In this document: positions 33,958 to 42,785 of the stretch, piece after piece
Position numbering within the stretch: position 1 is the stretch's first letter
How the letters are laid out: the number at the start of each line of letters is the position of its first letter
NCBI GenBank assembly: GCA_913057725.1
Contig: CAJXOS010000017.1
Location: 1-64,000 of the forward strand
DNA from: an uncultured Lewinella sp.
GTDB lineage: Bacteria; Bacteroidota; Bacteroidia; Chitinophagales; Saprospiraceae
Length of the DNA: 64,000 bases
Direction of reading: 5' to 3'
Made by a program: the position numbers and the translations under genes
Notes under the pieces: generated by a model
The model's database searches: none
What the model was told of the DNA's origin: nothing
Seen by the model: the letters and a program-made list of their open reading frames with translations, nothing else

Positions 33958-34042
33958 GTTTCGTCGCCAAAGCCTTAGCATGGGCGACTATATATGTTGA
34001 CGCTAACACCAAATAACTGTTTACTTGGCTTTTTAGCGACCG

Positions 34043-34073
34043 CAAAGGTAAGTATTTGCTTAAAAAGAAGCAA
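34043..34073 (-). promoter_or_regulatory. Promoter of tRNA-Met, consensus Bacteroidota type
   Basis: On the minus strand: TTG (34073-34071), exactly 20 bases, then TACCTTTG (34050-34043), a full match to the Bacteroidota TTG-N19/21-TAnnTTTG promoter. The start point would be about 34036, giving roughly 80 bases of 5' leader before the mature tRNA. Confidence 0.7.
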
Positions 34074-34221
34074 TGCTTAGGCGTGGATTTTTTTAAGAAT
34101 CTGGTAATGTGCGTTTTGCCAACTACTTAACAATTGTTTCCACGGAAAATCATGAACTTTAATGCTACAATAGTTTTACGGATAACAATCCTTACACATC
34201 CGCTCAAATTTTTGACTAGTA

Positions 34222-36783
34222 ATGAAAAAGTGCTACTACTTTCCCGTGCTCTTCCTATGCCTAAGCTTATGGTCTTGTAAGCAAGAGGCAACTCATCCAC
34301 TTTCAGGAGATTTAGACCCAGCAACCATCAAGCCGGCTGAAGAAGCCTTTCTGGCTAAGGGGTGGCCCGATGGGCAAATCAGTTATAAGAAACATGCACG
34401 AGGACTCGCTGAAGCCAAGATGGCTGAGTTGCAACGTGGTGATTGGCCTGGTTTTGAATTAGACTGGGAAACACGCGGTCCTGCAAACATCGGCGCGCGA
34501 ATTAATACGTTCGCGGTCCATCCGGATGATGATGACACGATGCTAGTCGGATTTTCCCGAGGTGGTGTTTGGCGTACTACCGATGGTGGCCAAAACTGGG
34601 ATCCCATTTTTGATCAGCAGACGTTCCTCTGTATCGGCGATATCACCTTTGACCCCTCCGACCCGAATACCATTTACGTTGGTACCGGTGATCCGAATAT
34701 TAGTAGCAACTTCATCGTTGGCGATGGTATCTATCGTTCGACGGATGGTGGTGATACTTGGGAGAATATTGGCTGGGGTGGCTTGAATATTATCACGCAG
34801 ATTCGTGTACACCCAACTAACGGTGATATCATTTATGCTGCTGCTATGGGAGCGCCATTTGAGCGCGACGATGCACGGGGGCTCTACCGCACTACCGATG
34901 GTGGCCAAAACTGGGAGCAAGTACTCTTCGCTAGTGAGCAAGCGGGTATCATAGATATGGTCATGGATCATCAAAATCCAGATATACTCTACGCATCCTC
35001 TTGGGATCGCATTCGAAACAATCAGGAATCAATTGTTAATGGCCCCAATGCAAAAGTCTTTAAGTCGGTTGACGGTGGAGACAACTGGACCGAATTAGGT
35101 GGTGGTTTACCTACCGATGAACAAGGCCGTATTGGCCTGACCATGACCCAGCAGGATCCATTGCATTTGTACGCCGCCTACGTGGGAACGAACAGCCAAT
35201 TGCTCGATGTTTTCGAAACTATGGATGGTGGCCTTACTTGGGAAGGTGTGTTGGATACAGCTAGCGTTAATCCTATCTCGCCAAGTGCTCTTGGTGGTTT
35301 TGGATGGTACTTTGGCAAAGTGCGTGTTCATCCAGAGAATCCAGATGATATCTACATTCTAGGGGTGGATCTGTGGCGAAGCCCTGATGGTGGCCAAAAT
35401 TGGGCGCGCTCCACACCGCCATGGTTTGAGTATTCTGTTCATGCAGATAAGCATGACCTACAATGGAACAGTGCCGGGGCAGCCATTTTAGCTACAGATG
35501 GAGGCTTGTATAAAGGCGAAAATGATATGGCGGATTGGAGTGACCTGGAGAATATTCCAACGACTCAATTCTATCGTGTAGCAGTCAACCCACATCGTCC
35601 GGGTACCGTCTACGGTGGTGCTCAAGATAATGGTAGTACTGGCGGGGATAACCTAGCAGAAGAATGGCCTCGGATTTATGGTGGCGATGGATTCCAGATG
35701 CGCTTCCACCCCTTTAATGATGGGCATTTCTTTGCGGAAACCCAGAACGGTGGCATTGTTGTCACCTTAGATGATGGGGAGAGTTGGAGCGGCGCTCGAA
35801 ATGGAATCATGGGTAATGACCGGCGCAATTGGGATATGCAGTATATACTCAGCCCCCATGACCCTGATGTGTTGTACACTGGAACCTATCGCGTATACCA
35901 GGGCTTTGATAGTACCGATCCATTGTATGAGCCAATCAGTGAAGATCTTACGGATGGTCTTGTCCTGCACCCGCGCTATCACTCTATTACCAGTATCGAT
36001 GAGTCACCATTAGAGCAGGGATTGCTATTCGTTGGAACAACGGATGGTAATGTTTGGCGCGGCGAAGACTTAGCTTGGACGTCAATTAATGCAGGCTTGC
36101 CAGATCGTTATATCTCTTCGGTGAAGGCTTCGCCTGATGATACGGACAAAGTCTATGTTACGATGTCTGCGTATAAAGACTATGACTTTAGCGCTCTGGT
36201 GTTTCGATCTGATGACAGAGGGAGCACCTGGACTAACATTGCCGGTGACTTACCAGACCTAGCTGTTAATGATATCTACGTTTATCCTGGAACGGGTGAC
36301 AGTCTCATATTTGTGGCTTCTGATGGTGGGGTTTATGGTACCCGAACTGCTGGTGACAGCTGGCAACGCCTTGGTGAGAATATGCCGCTGATTGCAGTAA
36401 GGGACCTAGAAGTCGACTTTGTCACCAATGAATTGGTGGCTGGTAGCTTTGCTCGTTCTATTCTTACGTACCCGCTGGACTCTTTGGTTAGTGCTCCGCT
36501 CGTAAATGCTGATGAACCGGTATGGGGAGCCAGTCTCCGCTTGTCGCCAAATCCTACGAATGGTTTCACCCAACTTCGTTGGGAAGGGTTAAATAGCAGT
36601 GCAAGTGCCGTGCGAATCGTTAATCTGCAGGGACAATTGATCTGGAATACCAGCTTTACCCCACAGGTTGATGCAGGGATGATTGACATCGTTTTACCAG
36701 AAGGGACACCTAATGGTATGTACATAGTACAGTTGGAACAAGCAGGAAAGCGTCAGGCACTAAAGCTGCTGTATTCTCGGTAG
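34222..36783 (+). CDS. T9SS-exported beta-propeller (BNR/VPS10-like repeat) protein
   Basis: An 853-residue secreted protein. The N-terminus has a signal sequence with the lipobox-like LWSC (about residues 16-19). Residues about 75-760 contain multiple BNR/sialidase-type Asp-box units (repeated TTDGGQNWDPIF, STDGGDTWEN, SVDGGDNWTEL, SPDGGQNWARS, SDDRGSTWTN), the arrangement of VPS10 or xyloglucanase-like beta-propellers. No glycosidase residues can be assigned. Residues about 775-853 (LSPNPTNGFTQLRW to LYSR) are a type A T9SS sorting domain. Both a lipobox and a T9SS domain is uncommon; the cysteine may be incidental. It is a single gene, convergent with 36799-37839. Confidence 0.88.
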   Translation: MKKCYYFPVLFLCLSLWSCKQEATHPLSGDLDPATIKPAEEAFLAKGWPDGQISYKKHARGLAEAKMAELQRGDWPGFELDWETRGPANIGARINTFAVHPDDDDTMLVGFSRGGVWRTTDGGQNWDPIFDQQTFLCIGDITFDPSDPNTIYVGTGDPNISSNFIVGDGIYRSTDGGDTWENIGWGGLNIITQIRVHPTNGDIIYAAAMGAPFERDDARGLYRTTDGGQNWEQVLFASEQAGIIDMVMDHQNPDILYASSWDRIRNNQESIVNGPNAKVFKSVDGGDNWTELGGGLPTDEQGRIGLTMTQQDPLHLYAAYVGTNSQLLDVFETMDGGLTWEGVLDTASVNPISPSALGGFGWYFGKVRVHPENPDDIYILGVDLWRSPDGGQNWARSTPPWFEYSVHADKHDLQWNSAGAAILATDGGLYKGENDMADWSDLENIPTTQFYRVAVNPHRPGTVYGGAQDNGSTGGDNLAEEWPRIYGGDGFQMRFHPFNDGHFFAETQNGGIVVTLDDGESWSGARNGIMGNDRRNWDMQYILSPHDPDVLYTGTYRVYQGFDSTDPLYEPISEDLTDGLVLHPRYHSITSIDESPLEQGLLFVGTTDGNVWRGEDLAWTSINAGLPDRYISSVKASPDDTDKVYVTMSAYKDYDFSALVFRSDDRGSTWTNIAGDLPDLAVNDIYVYPGTGDSLIFVASDGGVYGTRTAGDSWQRLGENMPLIAVRDLEVDFVTNELVAGSFARSILTYPLDSLVSAPLVNADEPVWGASLRLSPNPTNGFTQLRWEGLNSSASAVRIVNLQGQLIWNTSFTPQVDAGMIDIVLPEGTPNGMYIVQLEQAGKRQALKLLYSR

Positions 36784-36798
36784 TGCGTGAGCTGTTAC

Positions 36799-37839
36799 TT
36801 AACTGTTTAGATAGTTAATCAACAGGTAGAGCACAACGACTAAGGATATTAGTCCTACACCAAGGTAGATGATGCTTCTCCAGTCGCGAAGGTAGCTTCC
36901 GTCAATGGGGTATACTTCTTTGTCAAGGAGGAGGATTTCTCTTTCTTCCTTGTGCCAAAACTTGATCTGGTGAACGTCGAAAAATCTCAGCTGATATTGT
37001 TTTCCTACTTCTATTGAGGTAGTCTCCGGGGTTATTTCAGGAGTAGGGAAACTGCTGTGGTCTAGCTTGATGAGTGAAGACGGAGGTAGCCATTTCACGT
37101 TAAGGTGCTCCAGGTTTGAAACGAGCTTCTGTTCCGACTGAAGATCAGTCTTAGCCACGATCTCTTCATAAGTAAAGAGGATTCTTTCGCCGTCGCAGGT
37201 TGGACAAGTGACATCTCCAGTGCCTCGGCATCGATTACACCTGCTGGTGGTTGTTCCCCGACCGCGACACCTTGTGCAGGTGCGTGTTTCACTACCACGC
37301 GTACTTCCAATCTTGTCGATTCTACCGCTTCCGTGGCACCGCATGCAGCGATCTTCTTCATCGCCAGAACCATTGCAGCGTTTACACCTGACCTCACCAG
37401 TTCGATGACACTTATGGCAGTCTTCTACACGGTGGCTTCCACTTCTCACCCATGAAATCTCCTCTTCTCGGAAGTCTTTTAGTGGGGCTTTCGCCCAAAG
37501 GTCTTCATGTGGTGCGGTAGGAATTTCTTGATTGCAGTAAGGTAGATCTACTCGACGGATGCTGCGCTTTTCCTCTAGAGTGACTGTTTCTAGCTTGGCG
37601 GCACACTCGATGGTATAATCGAAATCAAGCTTGCGAAAGTTGATTCTTCGGTTTCTTAGCGTTCTTTCTTTGTACCAAAGTGCCAAACGGCTTCTGATCT
37701 CCCGATCGTCTAATTTCCTTTTGTCTTTGGTGCGTAGTAGTTCTACAATTTGATCTGCGTGTTCTTGACTAATAACAGTATCTAGTTCATAGACAGCTGT
37801 TTCAAGAATATCTTCAATGCGAAGATCCAATGATGACAT
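36799..37839 (-). CDS. CxxCxGxG zinc-finger protein with C-terminal membrane anchor
   Basis: A 346-residue protein. Residues 141-215 hold six CxxC modules in the DnaJ central-domain style (C141-C144 HRTG, C152-C155 NGSG, C165-C168 HGSG, C188-C191 RGRG, C201-C204 RGTG, C212-C215), compared with four in DnaJ. There is no J domain. A membrane helix lies near residues 322-343 at the C-terminus, so the zinc-finger part faces the cytoplasm as a tail-anchored protein. A chaperone-like or protein-contact role is possible but unproven. The downstream end converges on the beta-propeller gene; a membrane MutS-like gene lies 91 bases upstream on the same strand. Confidence 0.8.
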   Translation of the reverse strand: MSSLDLRIEDILETAVYELDTVISQEHADQIVELLRTKDKRKLDDREIRSRLALWYKERTLRNRRINFRKLDFDYTIECAAKLETVTLEEKRSIRRVDLPYCNQEIPTAPHEDLWAKAPLKDFREEEISWVRSGSHRVEDCHKCHRTGEVRCKRCNGSGDEEDRCMRCHGSGRIDKIGSTRGSETRTCTRCRGRGTTTSRCNRCRGTGDVTCPTCDGERILFTYEEIVAKTDLQSEQKLVSNLEHLNVKWLPPSSLIKLDHSSFPTPEITPETTSIEVGKQYQLRFFDVHQIKFWHKEEREILLLDKEVYPIDGSYLRDWRSIIYLGVGLISLVVVLYLLINYLNS

Positions 37840-37930
37840 GTAGTATAAAGGCTTAGGTTATTACTATTCAGTATAAGCCTAAACGCCTGGAAGTAGTCTC
37901 AATTTTCGATGTGAGGGCTCGAATCTTCTA

Positions 37931-39724
37931 CTAAACCTTAATTCCCATCTGTTGCATGAGGAGCGTAGCATTAAAGCTCTGACTGACGCCGCGCTTTAGC
38001 TTGTAGTCAAAAAATAACTGACCATCCTTAATGTCTACTTCGATGGCCCAGTTTTCGATCCGTCCTTCAGCTTCGGCTTCTAAAGCACCTAGTTCCAGGT
38101 CGTGTGTAGCAATTAAGCCTGCCCCTCGGCTAGCGATGAGCTGTCGAATCAAGGCTTTTGCTCCGGTATGCCGGTCTCGCGAGTTGGTGCCTTTGAGAAT
38201 TTCATCGAGGAGGAAGAAAACGGGTATACCATCGGTTATACTCGGATCCTCAACGGCTTCAATGATAAACTTCAGGCGCTTCAGTTCAGCATAAAAACTA
38301 GAGGTACTTTCGTGCAAGGCATCCTGTGTGCGCATGCTGGTGTAAACCTGTAAAGGAGGAAGCTGTAGCTCCTTAGCGCAAACCGGAGCTCCGGCTAAGG
38401 CCAGAACAATATTGATTCCTACCGTCCGAAGCCAGGTACTTTTTCCAGCCATATTAGAGCCGGTAAGCAGGTGCATGTGCCCTTCTGTAGGCATGCTGAT
38501 ATCATTTGCTACCCGTTTGTCGGCAGGGATTAATGGGTGCCCCAAGCTCTTGGCAGAAAGTTGGCGCTCTTCTTGTACAATAGGGAAGCTCCAGTCGGTA
38601 TTTTTGAGGTAGAGGTTTCCAAAGCTTACCAAGGCTTCTAGCTCGGCCAAAGCTTCAAACCAAAGCGGAAGCTGTGCTTTGTGCTTGTCTTTCCAAAGGT
38701 CCATGCGGTAGGCTTGTTGCAAATCCCATACCACTGAAAATTCTAGAAGAAAGACGAAGGCATTATAACGTACATCCAACTGGCTTACCCGGTAGGCCAG
38801 GCGGTCGATAGCTCTTGATGCTTGTTCTTCACCAGCTGTGAATACTTGTTGCAGTTGCTGCAGGCGACTGGTCTTAAATTCAGCTCCTTCGATGTGACGA
38901 ATAAGCTGAGCGTACTTGCGTAAGGTGTCCGCCACTTTGCCCGTCTGGTTATGCATCTTCTGTACTTCCTCCAAGCTGCTGCGAAGCCAAAGTCCAGCAG
39001 GAATCAGCAATAGCAGGGCCAAAAACCAAGGAAGTATTTTAATCCACAAAACCATTGCGATAACAAACAGTATGGGGGCAACCCACAAGGCTGCCTTTCG
39101 CCTCGGCCGGCCCAAGACGACATAAGGTTCTTCTAACCAGCGGAAGAGTCGTTCGATCTGTCCGGATTCTTCTGAGAGTGCTGCCCCGTAGGCCCGCAAC
39201 TCATGTTGCCAGTCTGTTTGCGTAGCTAGTTCCTGTACCGCTTCCTGTCGTTCTGTTATTGTAGCGGGAGACGCCACGGTTTTCAACCACTCTGCTAAAC
39301 GCGTTTGCCCGATCAGCGTGCTGGCCCGGTTCATCATCTGGAACAGCGAAAAAGGCCCGAAGATATCAAAGTCGTAACTGTAGGGATGCTGCGCGTCGAT
39401 GAAGGTTTCTCCGTCTGGGAATGAGCTGAAGTCGTGTTCCTGGCCTTTGCGTTCCGCTTCATTCACTTGAGCCAAGTGTTGGAGGTGCAAGGCTTGCGCC
39501 TGAATTCTGCCGTGCCACTTAATCAAACGAGCAAAGGCAAAGATGCCTAAGCCAGTAATAAGCGCCCCGGACCACCAAGGTGTTTCTCGCCAACCAAGGA
39601 TGATAATCGCCAGCAGGGTAAGGAAGGCAATTAATCGTATCCAACCCAACTGCTCATAGCGCTGGGTAAGCGATTTTGCCTGTTGTGAAAATTCGTGGGA
39701 GCGTGCTTGATAATCAACTTGCAT
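37931..39724 (-). CDS. Membrane-anchored MutS-family ATPase
   Basis: A 597-residue protein sharing the lever/clamp (MutS III) and ATPase (MutS V) domains with DNA mismatch repair MutS, but lacking the mismatch-recognition N-terminal domain. Two hydrophobic pairs (about residues 28-66 and 215-250) would anchor it in the membrane, which is unlike classical MutS. The ATPase has Walker A LTGSNMAGKSTWLR, Walker B with FFLLDEILKGTNSRDRHTGA, and an LIATHDLELG-type H motif. This shape occurs widely in Bacteroidota under the name MutS-like or MutS family; its role is unknown and mismatch repair is unlikely. It is divergent from the ScfR-type regulator gene. Confidence 0.88.
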   Translation of the reverse strand: MQVDYQARSHEFSQQAKSLTQRYEQLGWIRLIAFLTLLAIIILGWRETPWWSGALITGLGIFAFARLIKWHGRIQAQALHLQHLAQVNEAERKGQEHDFSSFPDGETFIDAQHPYSYDFDIFGPFSLFQMMNRASTLIGQTRLAEWLKTVASPATITERQEAVQELATQTDWQHELRAYGAALSEESGQIERLFRWLEEPYVVLGRPRRKAALWVAPILFVIAMVLWIKILPWFLALLLLIPAGLWLRSSLEEVQKMHNQTGKVADTLRKYAQLIRHIEGAEFKTSRLQQLQQVFTAGEEQASRAIDRLAYRVSQLDVRYNAFVFLLEFSVVWDLQQAYRMDLWKDKHKAQLPLWFEALAELEALVSFGNLYLKNTDWSFPIVQEERQLSAKSLGHPLIPADKRVANDISMPTEGHMHLLTGSNMAGKSTWLRTVGINIVLALAGAPVCAKELQLPPLQVYTSMRTQDALHESTSSFYAELKRLKFIIEAVEDPSITDGIPVFFLLDEILKGTNSRDRHTGAKALIRQLIASRGAGLIATHDLELGALEAEAEGRIENWAIEVDIKDGQLFFDYKLKRGVSQSFNATLLMQQMGIKV

Positions 39725-39842
39725 ACAAACTGGTTGGGGTCGAAAAGTCGGAGTTGGTTACGGTAAATCTGGAATTCACTGCAAAGAAAACAGATTTCGT
39801 TTGGTATCTGGATCAGCGAGGCTAATTATTATGTGAAATAGC

Positions 39843-39856
39843 AGCGAATATTCGCT
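39843..39856. promoter_or_regulatory. Candidate operator: perfect palindrome AGCGAATATTCGCT
   Basis: A 14-base perfect palindrome, 25 bases before the ATG at 39881 of the HTH regulator. The left half AGCGAATA recurs exactly 60 bases downstream at 39903-39910, inside the first codons. Position and symmetry suggest a self-regulatory binding site for the adjacent regulator; no experiment supports this yet. Confidence 0.5.
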
Positions 39857-39880
39857 AAAAAGGGCGTATTTTTGTGGAGT

Positions 39881-41401
39881 ATGAATGGAAAAATACCCTA
39901 CCAGCGAATAATTTTTGGACTTAAAATCAAGCAATTACGTCAGCAGAAGCGTTTGAGCTTCGCCGAATTGGCTAAGGCTACCGGTATGTCGGTTTCTTAC
40001 TTGAATGAAATTGAGAAAGGGAAGAAGTTTCCCAAGGCTGATAAGATTACGGTTTTAGCTTCAACGTTGGAGGTCGAGGAGGAAGAATTACTGAGCACAG
40101 AAATGGGCCCCAATCTGGCTCCTGTCAAAGAACTCTTGCAATCTAACTTCCTCAATGAATTACCGCTAGACCTATTCGGTATTGAGTTGGGTAAGGTAGC
40201 CGAGATCATCGCGAGTGCACCACTGCGAGTTGGTGCTTTTATCTCTACTCTGCTAGAATTGTCACGGTCATATGCCTTACGGGAAGAGAACTTCTTTTTT
40301 GCTGCATTACGGGCATTTTTGGAGCTTAATAATAACTACTTCCAGCACATTGAAGATGCAGCGACCGCTTTTGTTGAGGAGCATCAGCTACCGGGCAATC
40401 GTCCATTCTCGCCGCAGTTGCTAGCAAATATCCTAGAAGACAAGTATGACTATGAGGTGGTGCCGGGTGGCTTGGATGCCTATCCGGAGATGGATGGTCT
40501 ACGCTCTGTGTTCCTACCGCAAGACCGACAGCTGCTACTGACAAGTAAGCTTTCGTCGATGCAGCAATCATTTCAGTTCGGAAAGGAGATTGGTTTTCAT
40601 GTACTGAAACTCAAGGATCGTTCTTACACTTCGAGTATTCTTCGGCCAAGAGTTTTTGAGGAAGTGCTCAACCATGCTTATGCTACTTATTTCTCAGTAG
40701 CACTGCACTTGCCATTGAATCCATTCATCAAAAAACTGGAGCAGTTTTTCAATGCTCCGAAATGGGATGCGAAGGCTTTTGTAAGCATCATGGAAAGTTA
40801 TGATGCTAGCCCAGAAATGTTTTACCATCGCCTGACGAATATTATCCCTCGTTTCTTTAATATGCCCAAGTTGTTCTTCTTGCGCTTCTTGCATGAGCCG
40901 GAGAACGACCAATTTGAAATAGATCGTGAACTGCATTTAAGCAAACGGCACCACCCGCACGGCAACGCCATTTTGGAGCACTATTGCCGCCGATGGGTGA
41001 GCTTGTCGTTGTTGCAGGACTTAGCAGAAATGCAGAAAGATGGTAAGTACGTAAGTACAATTGTAAGAGCCCAGCGCTCGCGTTTTCTGGGTACGGAAGA
41101 TGAGTATCTATGCATAACGCTGGCACGTCCTGGGCAGAGCGAGAATAGCAGCCGATTGGGCGGACAATATGCACAAGGGCGAAACATTAGTGTTACGCTC
41201 GGCCTATTGATTAATGCCGATGTTAAACGTCAAATTAAGTGGCTGGATGACCCTGCTATCCAAGCTCGAGATGTAAACAGAACTTGTGAACGATGTGCTT
41301 TGACAGATTGTTCTGAACGTGCTGTTGAGCCCGTCATTGTGCAAAAGCGGGAACGCCTGCGCGCAATTGAAAACAGATTAACCAAATTAAACCAAGCATA
41401 A
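39881..41401 (+). CDS. ScfR/RamB-type transcriptional regulator (XRE HTH + DUF2083)
   Basis: A 506-residue regulator. The XRE helix-turn-helix (about residues 12-65) includes ELAKATGMSVSYLNEIEKGKKFP. The middle resembles the IrrE/ImmA peptidase-like domain, but the zinc motif HExxH is degenerate (KEIGFH), so it is not a protease. The C-terminal domain matches the short-chain fatty acyl regulator type (DUF2083), with a cysteine cluster CERCALTDCSERA close to the end. Such proteins sense short-chain acyl-CoAs and control acyl metabolism; the acyl-CoA dehydrogenase gene starts 14 bases after its stop. The tabulated TTG at 39872 is replaced by the ATG at 39881 (MNGKIPYQR). A palindrome lies just upstream. 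Confidence 0.85.
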   Translation: MNGKIPYQRIIFGLKIKQLRQQKRLSFAELAKATGMSVSYLNEIEKGKKFPKADKITVLASTLEVEEEELLSTEMGPNLAPVKELLQSNFLNELPLDLFGIELGKVAEIIASAPLRVGAFISTLLELSRSYALREENFFFAALRAFLELNNNYFQHIEDAATAFVEEHQLPGNRPFSPQLLANILEDKYDYEVVPGGLDAYPEMDGLRSVFLPQDRQLLLTSKLSSMQQSFQFGKEIGFHVLKLKDRSYTSSILRPRVFEEVLNHAYATYFSVALHLPLNPFIKKLEQFFNAPKWDAKAFVSIMESYDASPEMFYHRLTNIIPRFFNMPKLFFLRFLHEPENDQFEIDRELHLSKRHHPHGNAILEHYCRRWVSLSLLQDLAEMQKDGKYVSTIVRAQRSRFLGTEDEYLCITLARPGQSENSSRLGGQYAQGRNISVTLGLLINADVKRQIKWLDDPAIQARDVNRTCERCALTDCSERAVEPVIVQKRERLRAIENRLTKLNQA

Positions 41402-41415
41402 ATTTATCTACAGTT

Positions 41416-42600
41416 ATGAATTTCTCATTAACGGAAGAACACTTGGCCGTACGGGAAGCTGCCCGCGAGTTTGCTCAGAAGGAGTTAAAACCTGGAGTAA
41501 TTGAGCGCGATTCCAAGATGGAGTTCCCCACGGAACAAGTGCGTATGATGGGTGAACTCGGCTTTCTAGGTATGATGGTCGATCCAGATTACGATGGAGG
41601 CGGTATGGATACGCTCAGCTATGTGCTGGCGATGGAGGAAATGTCGAAAGTGGACAACTCCTGCTCCGTATTGATGTCTGTCAATAACTCTTTGGTTTGC
41701 TGGGGACTTGAAACCTACGGCACGGAGGAGCAAAAAAGAAAGTACCTACCAAAGCTAGCCACTGGAGAGTGGATTGGATCATTCTGTTTGAGTGAGCCAG
41801 AAGCAGGTAGTGATGCCACTATGCAGCGCACCACAGCTGTAGATATGGGCGACCACTATCTCCTTAATGGTACCAAAAACTGGATCACCAACGGTGGTTC
41901 TTCAAGCCTGCACTTGGTTATAGCCCAAACCAATCCAGAGTTGAAGCACCGTGGTATCAATGCATTTATCGTGGAAACTAGCTGGGATGGTGTAACGGTA
42001 GGTGCTAAGGAAGACAAACTCGGAATTCGTTCTTCAGATACGCACACCATCATGTATTCTGACGTGAAGGTGCCTAAGGAAAACCGTATCGGTGAAGATG
42101 GCTTTGGCTTCAAGTTTGCGATGAAGACCCTTTCTGGTGGCCGTATTGGTATTGCTGCTCAGGCCTTGGGTATCGCTGGTGGCGCTTACGAACTAGCTCT
42201 AGCTTATGCGCAGGAGCGCGAAGCTTTCGGTAAGCCAATTGCCAAGCACCAGGCTATTGCGTTTAAACTAGCGCAAATGGCAACGGATATTGAAGCAGCT
42301 AAGATGATGGTATACCGTGCCGCTTGGTTAAAGGACCAAGGAATGGATTACAATCAAGCCAGTGCCATGGCTAAACTGTACGCATCTGAAGTGGCAATGA
42401 AGCACACGGTAGAAGCGGTACAGATTCACGGTGGATATGGCTTCGTTAAAGAGTATCACGTAGAGCGCCTAATGCGCGACGCGAAGATTACTCAGATCTA
42501 CGAGGGTACTAGTGAGGTACAGCAGATTGTTATCAGTCGCGGTGTGTTGAGTGGCCAGCCATATATTTCAATGGAAGAGCCTGTAGCACATAGTCACTAG
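41416..42600 (+). CDS. Acyl-CoA dehydrogenase, short-chain type
   Basis: A 394-residue FAD enzyme introducing a trans-2 double bond into acyl-CoA. The family signatures CLSEPEAGSDA and the late QIHGGYGF are present, with the catalytic Glu in ITQIYEGTSEVQ, the position used by short/medium-chain (butyryl-CoA-type) enzymes. Length is standard. It directly follows the ScfR-type regulator with a 14-base gap and no hairpin between, so both are probably one operon and the regulator likely senses the substrate or product. A long terminator follows at 42631-42705. Confidence 0.95.
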   Translation: MNFSLTEEHLAVREAAREFAQKELKPGVIERDSKMEFPTEQVRMMGELGFLGMMVDPDYDGGGMDTLSYVLAMEEMSKVDNSCSVLMSVNNSLVCWGLETYGTEEQKRKYLPKLATGEWIGSFCLSEPEAGSDATMQRTTAVDMGDHYLLNGTKNWITNGGSSSLHLVIAQTNPELKHRGINAFIVETSWDGVTVGAKEDKLGIRSSDTHTIMYSDVKVPKENRIGEDGFGFKFAMKTLSGGRIGIAAQALGIAGGAYELALAYAQEREAFGKPIAKHQAIAFKLAQMATDIEAAKMMVYRAAWLKDQGMDYNQASAMAKLYASEVAMKHTVEAVQIHGGYGFVKEYHVERLMRDAKITQIYEGTSEVQQIVISRGVLSGQPYISMEEPVAHSH

Positions 42601-42630
42601 AAATTAGCGGCATTCGCCGTTTGATATACT

Positions 42631-42705
42631 GGGGATGCAGATTTGTAGGAGAAAACTTGGATGAAAAATCTGAGTCTATCCACGTAAATCTGTATCCCCA
42701 TTTTT
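42631..42705 (+). terminator. Terminator after the acyl-CoA dehydrogenase
   Basis: GGGGATGCAGATTT (42631-42644) pairs with AAATCTGTATCCCC (42686-42699), 14 pairs with one G-U. An inner TGGAT/ATCCA stem sits in the 41-base loop. ATTTTT follows at 42700-42705. It should end the ScfR-acyl-CoA dehydrogenase transcript. Confidence 0.7.
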
Positions 42706-42785
42706 GTTAGAACGACAACTTTCGTAACTAGCTTGACGTTTTACGCAAAGCGCACCAATAACGCGCACCAACGCATCTACAATAC

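Noticed and set aside
37931-39724. Housekeeping mismatch repair gene mutS
   Set aside because: It lacks the N-terminal mismatch-recognition domains, is shorter, and has two membrane hairpins. It is a MutS-like protein only.
39867-39874. TATTTTTG as the promoter of the ScfR-type regulator
   Set aside because: It matches the -7 consensus, but the start point would fall on the ATG itself and no TTG box is found at the right distance. It is kept only as a possible leaderless start.
40557-40640. Active IrrE/ImmA protease domain in the ScfR-type regulator
   Set aside because: The HExxH zinc motif is replaced by KEIGFH, so metal binding and proteolysis are unlikely.
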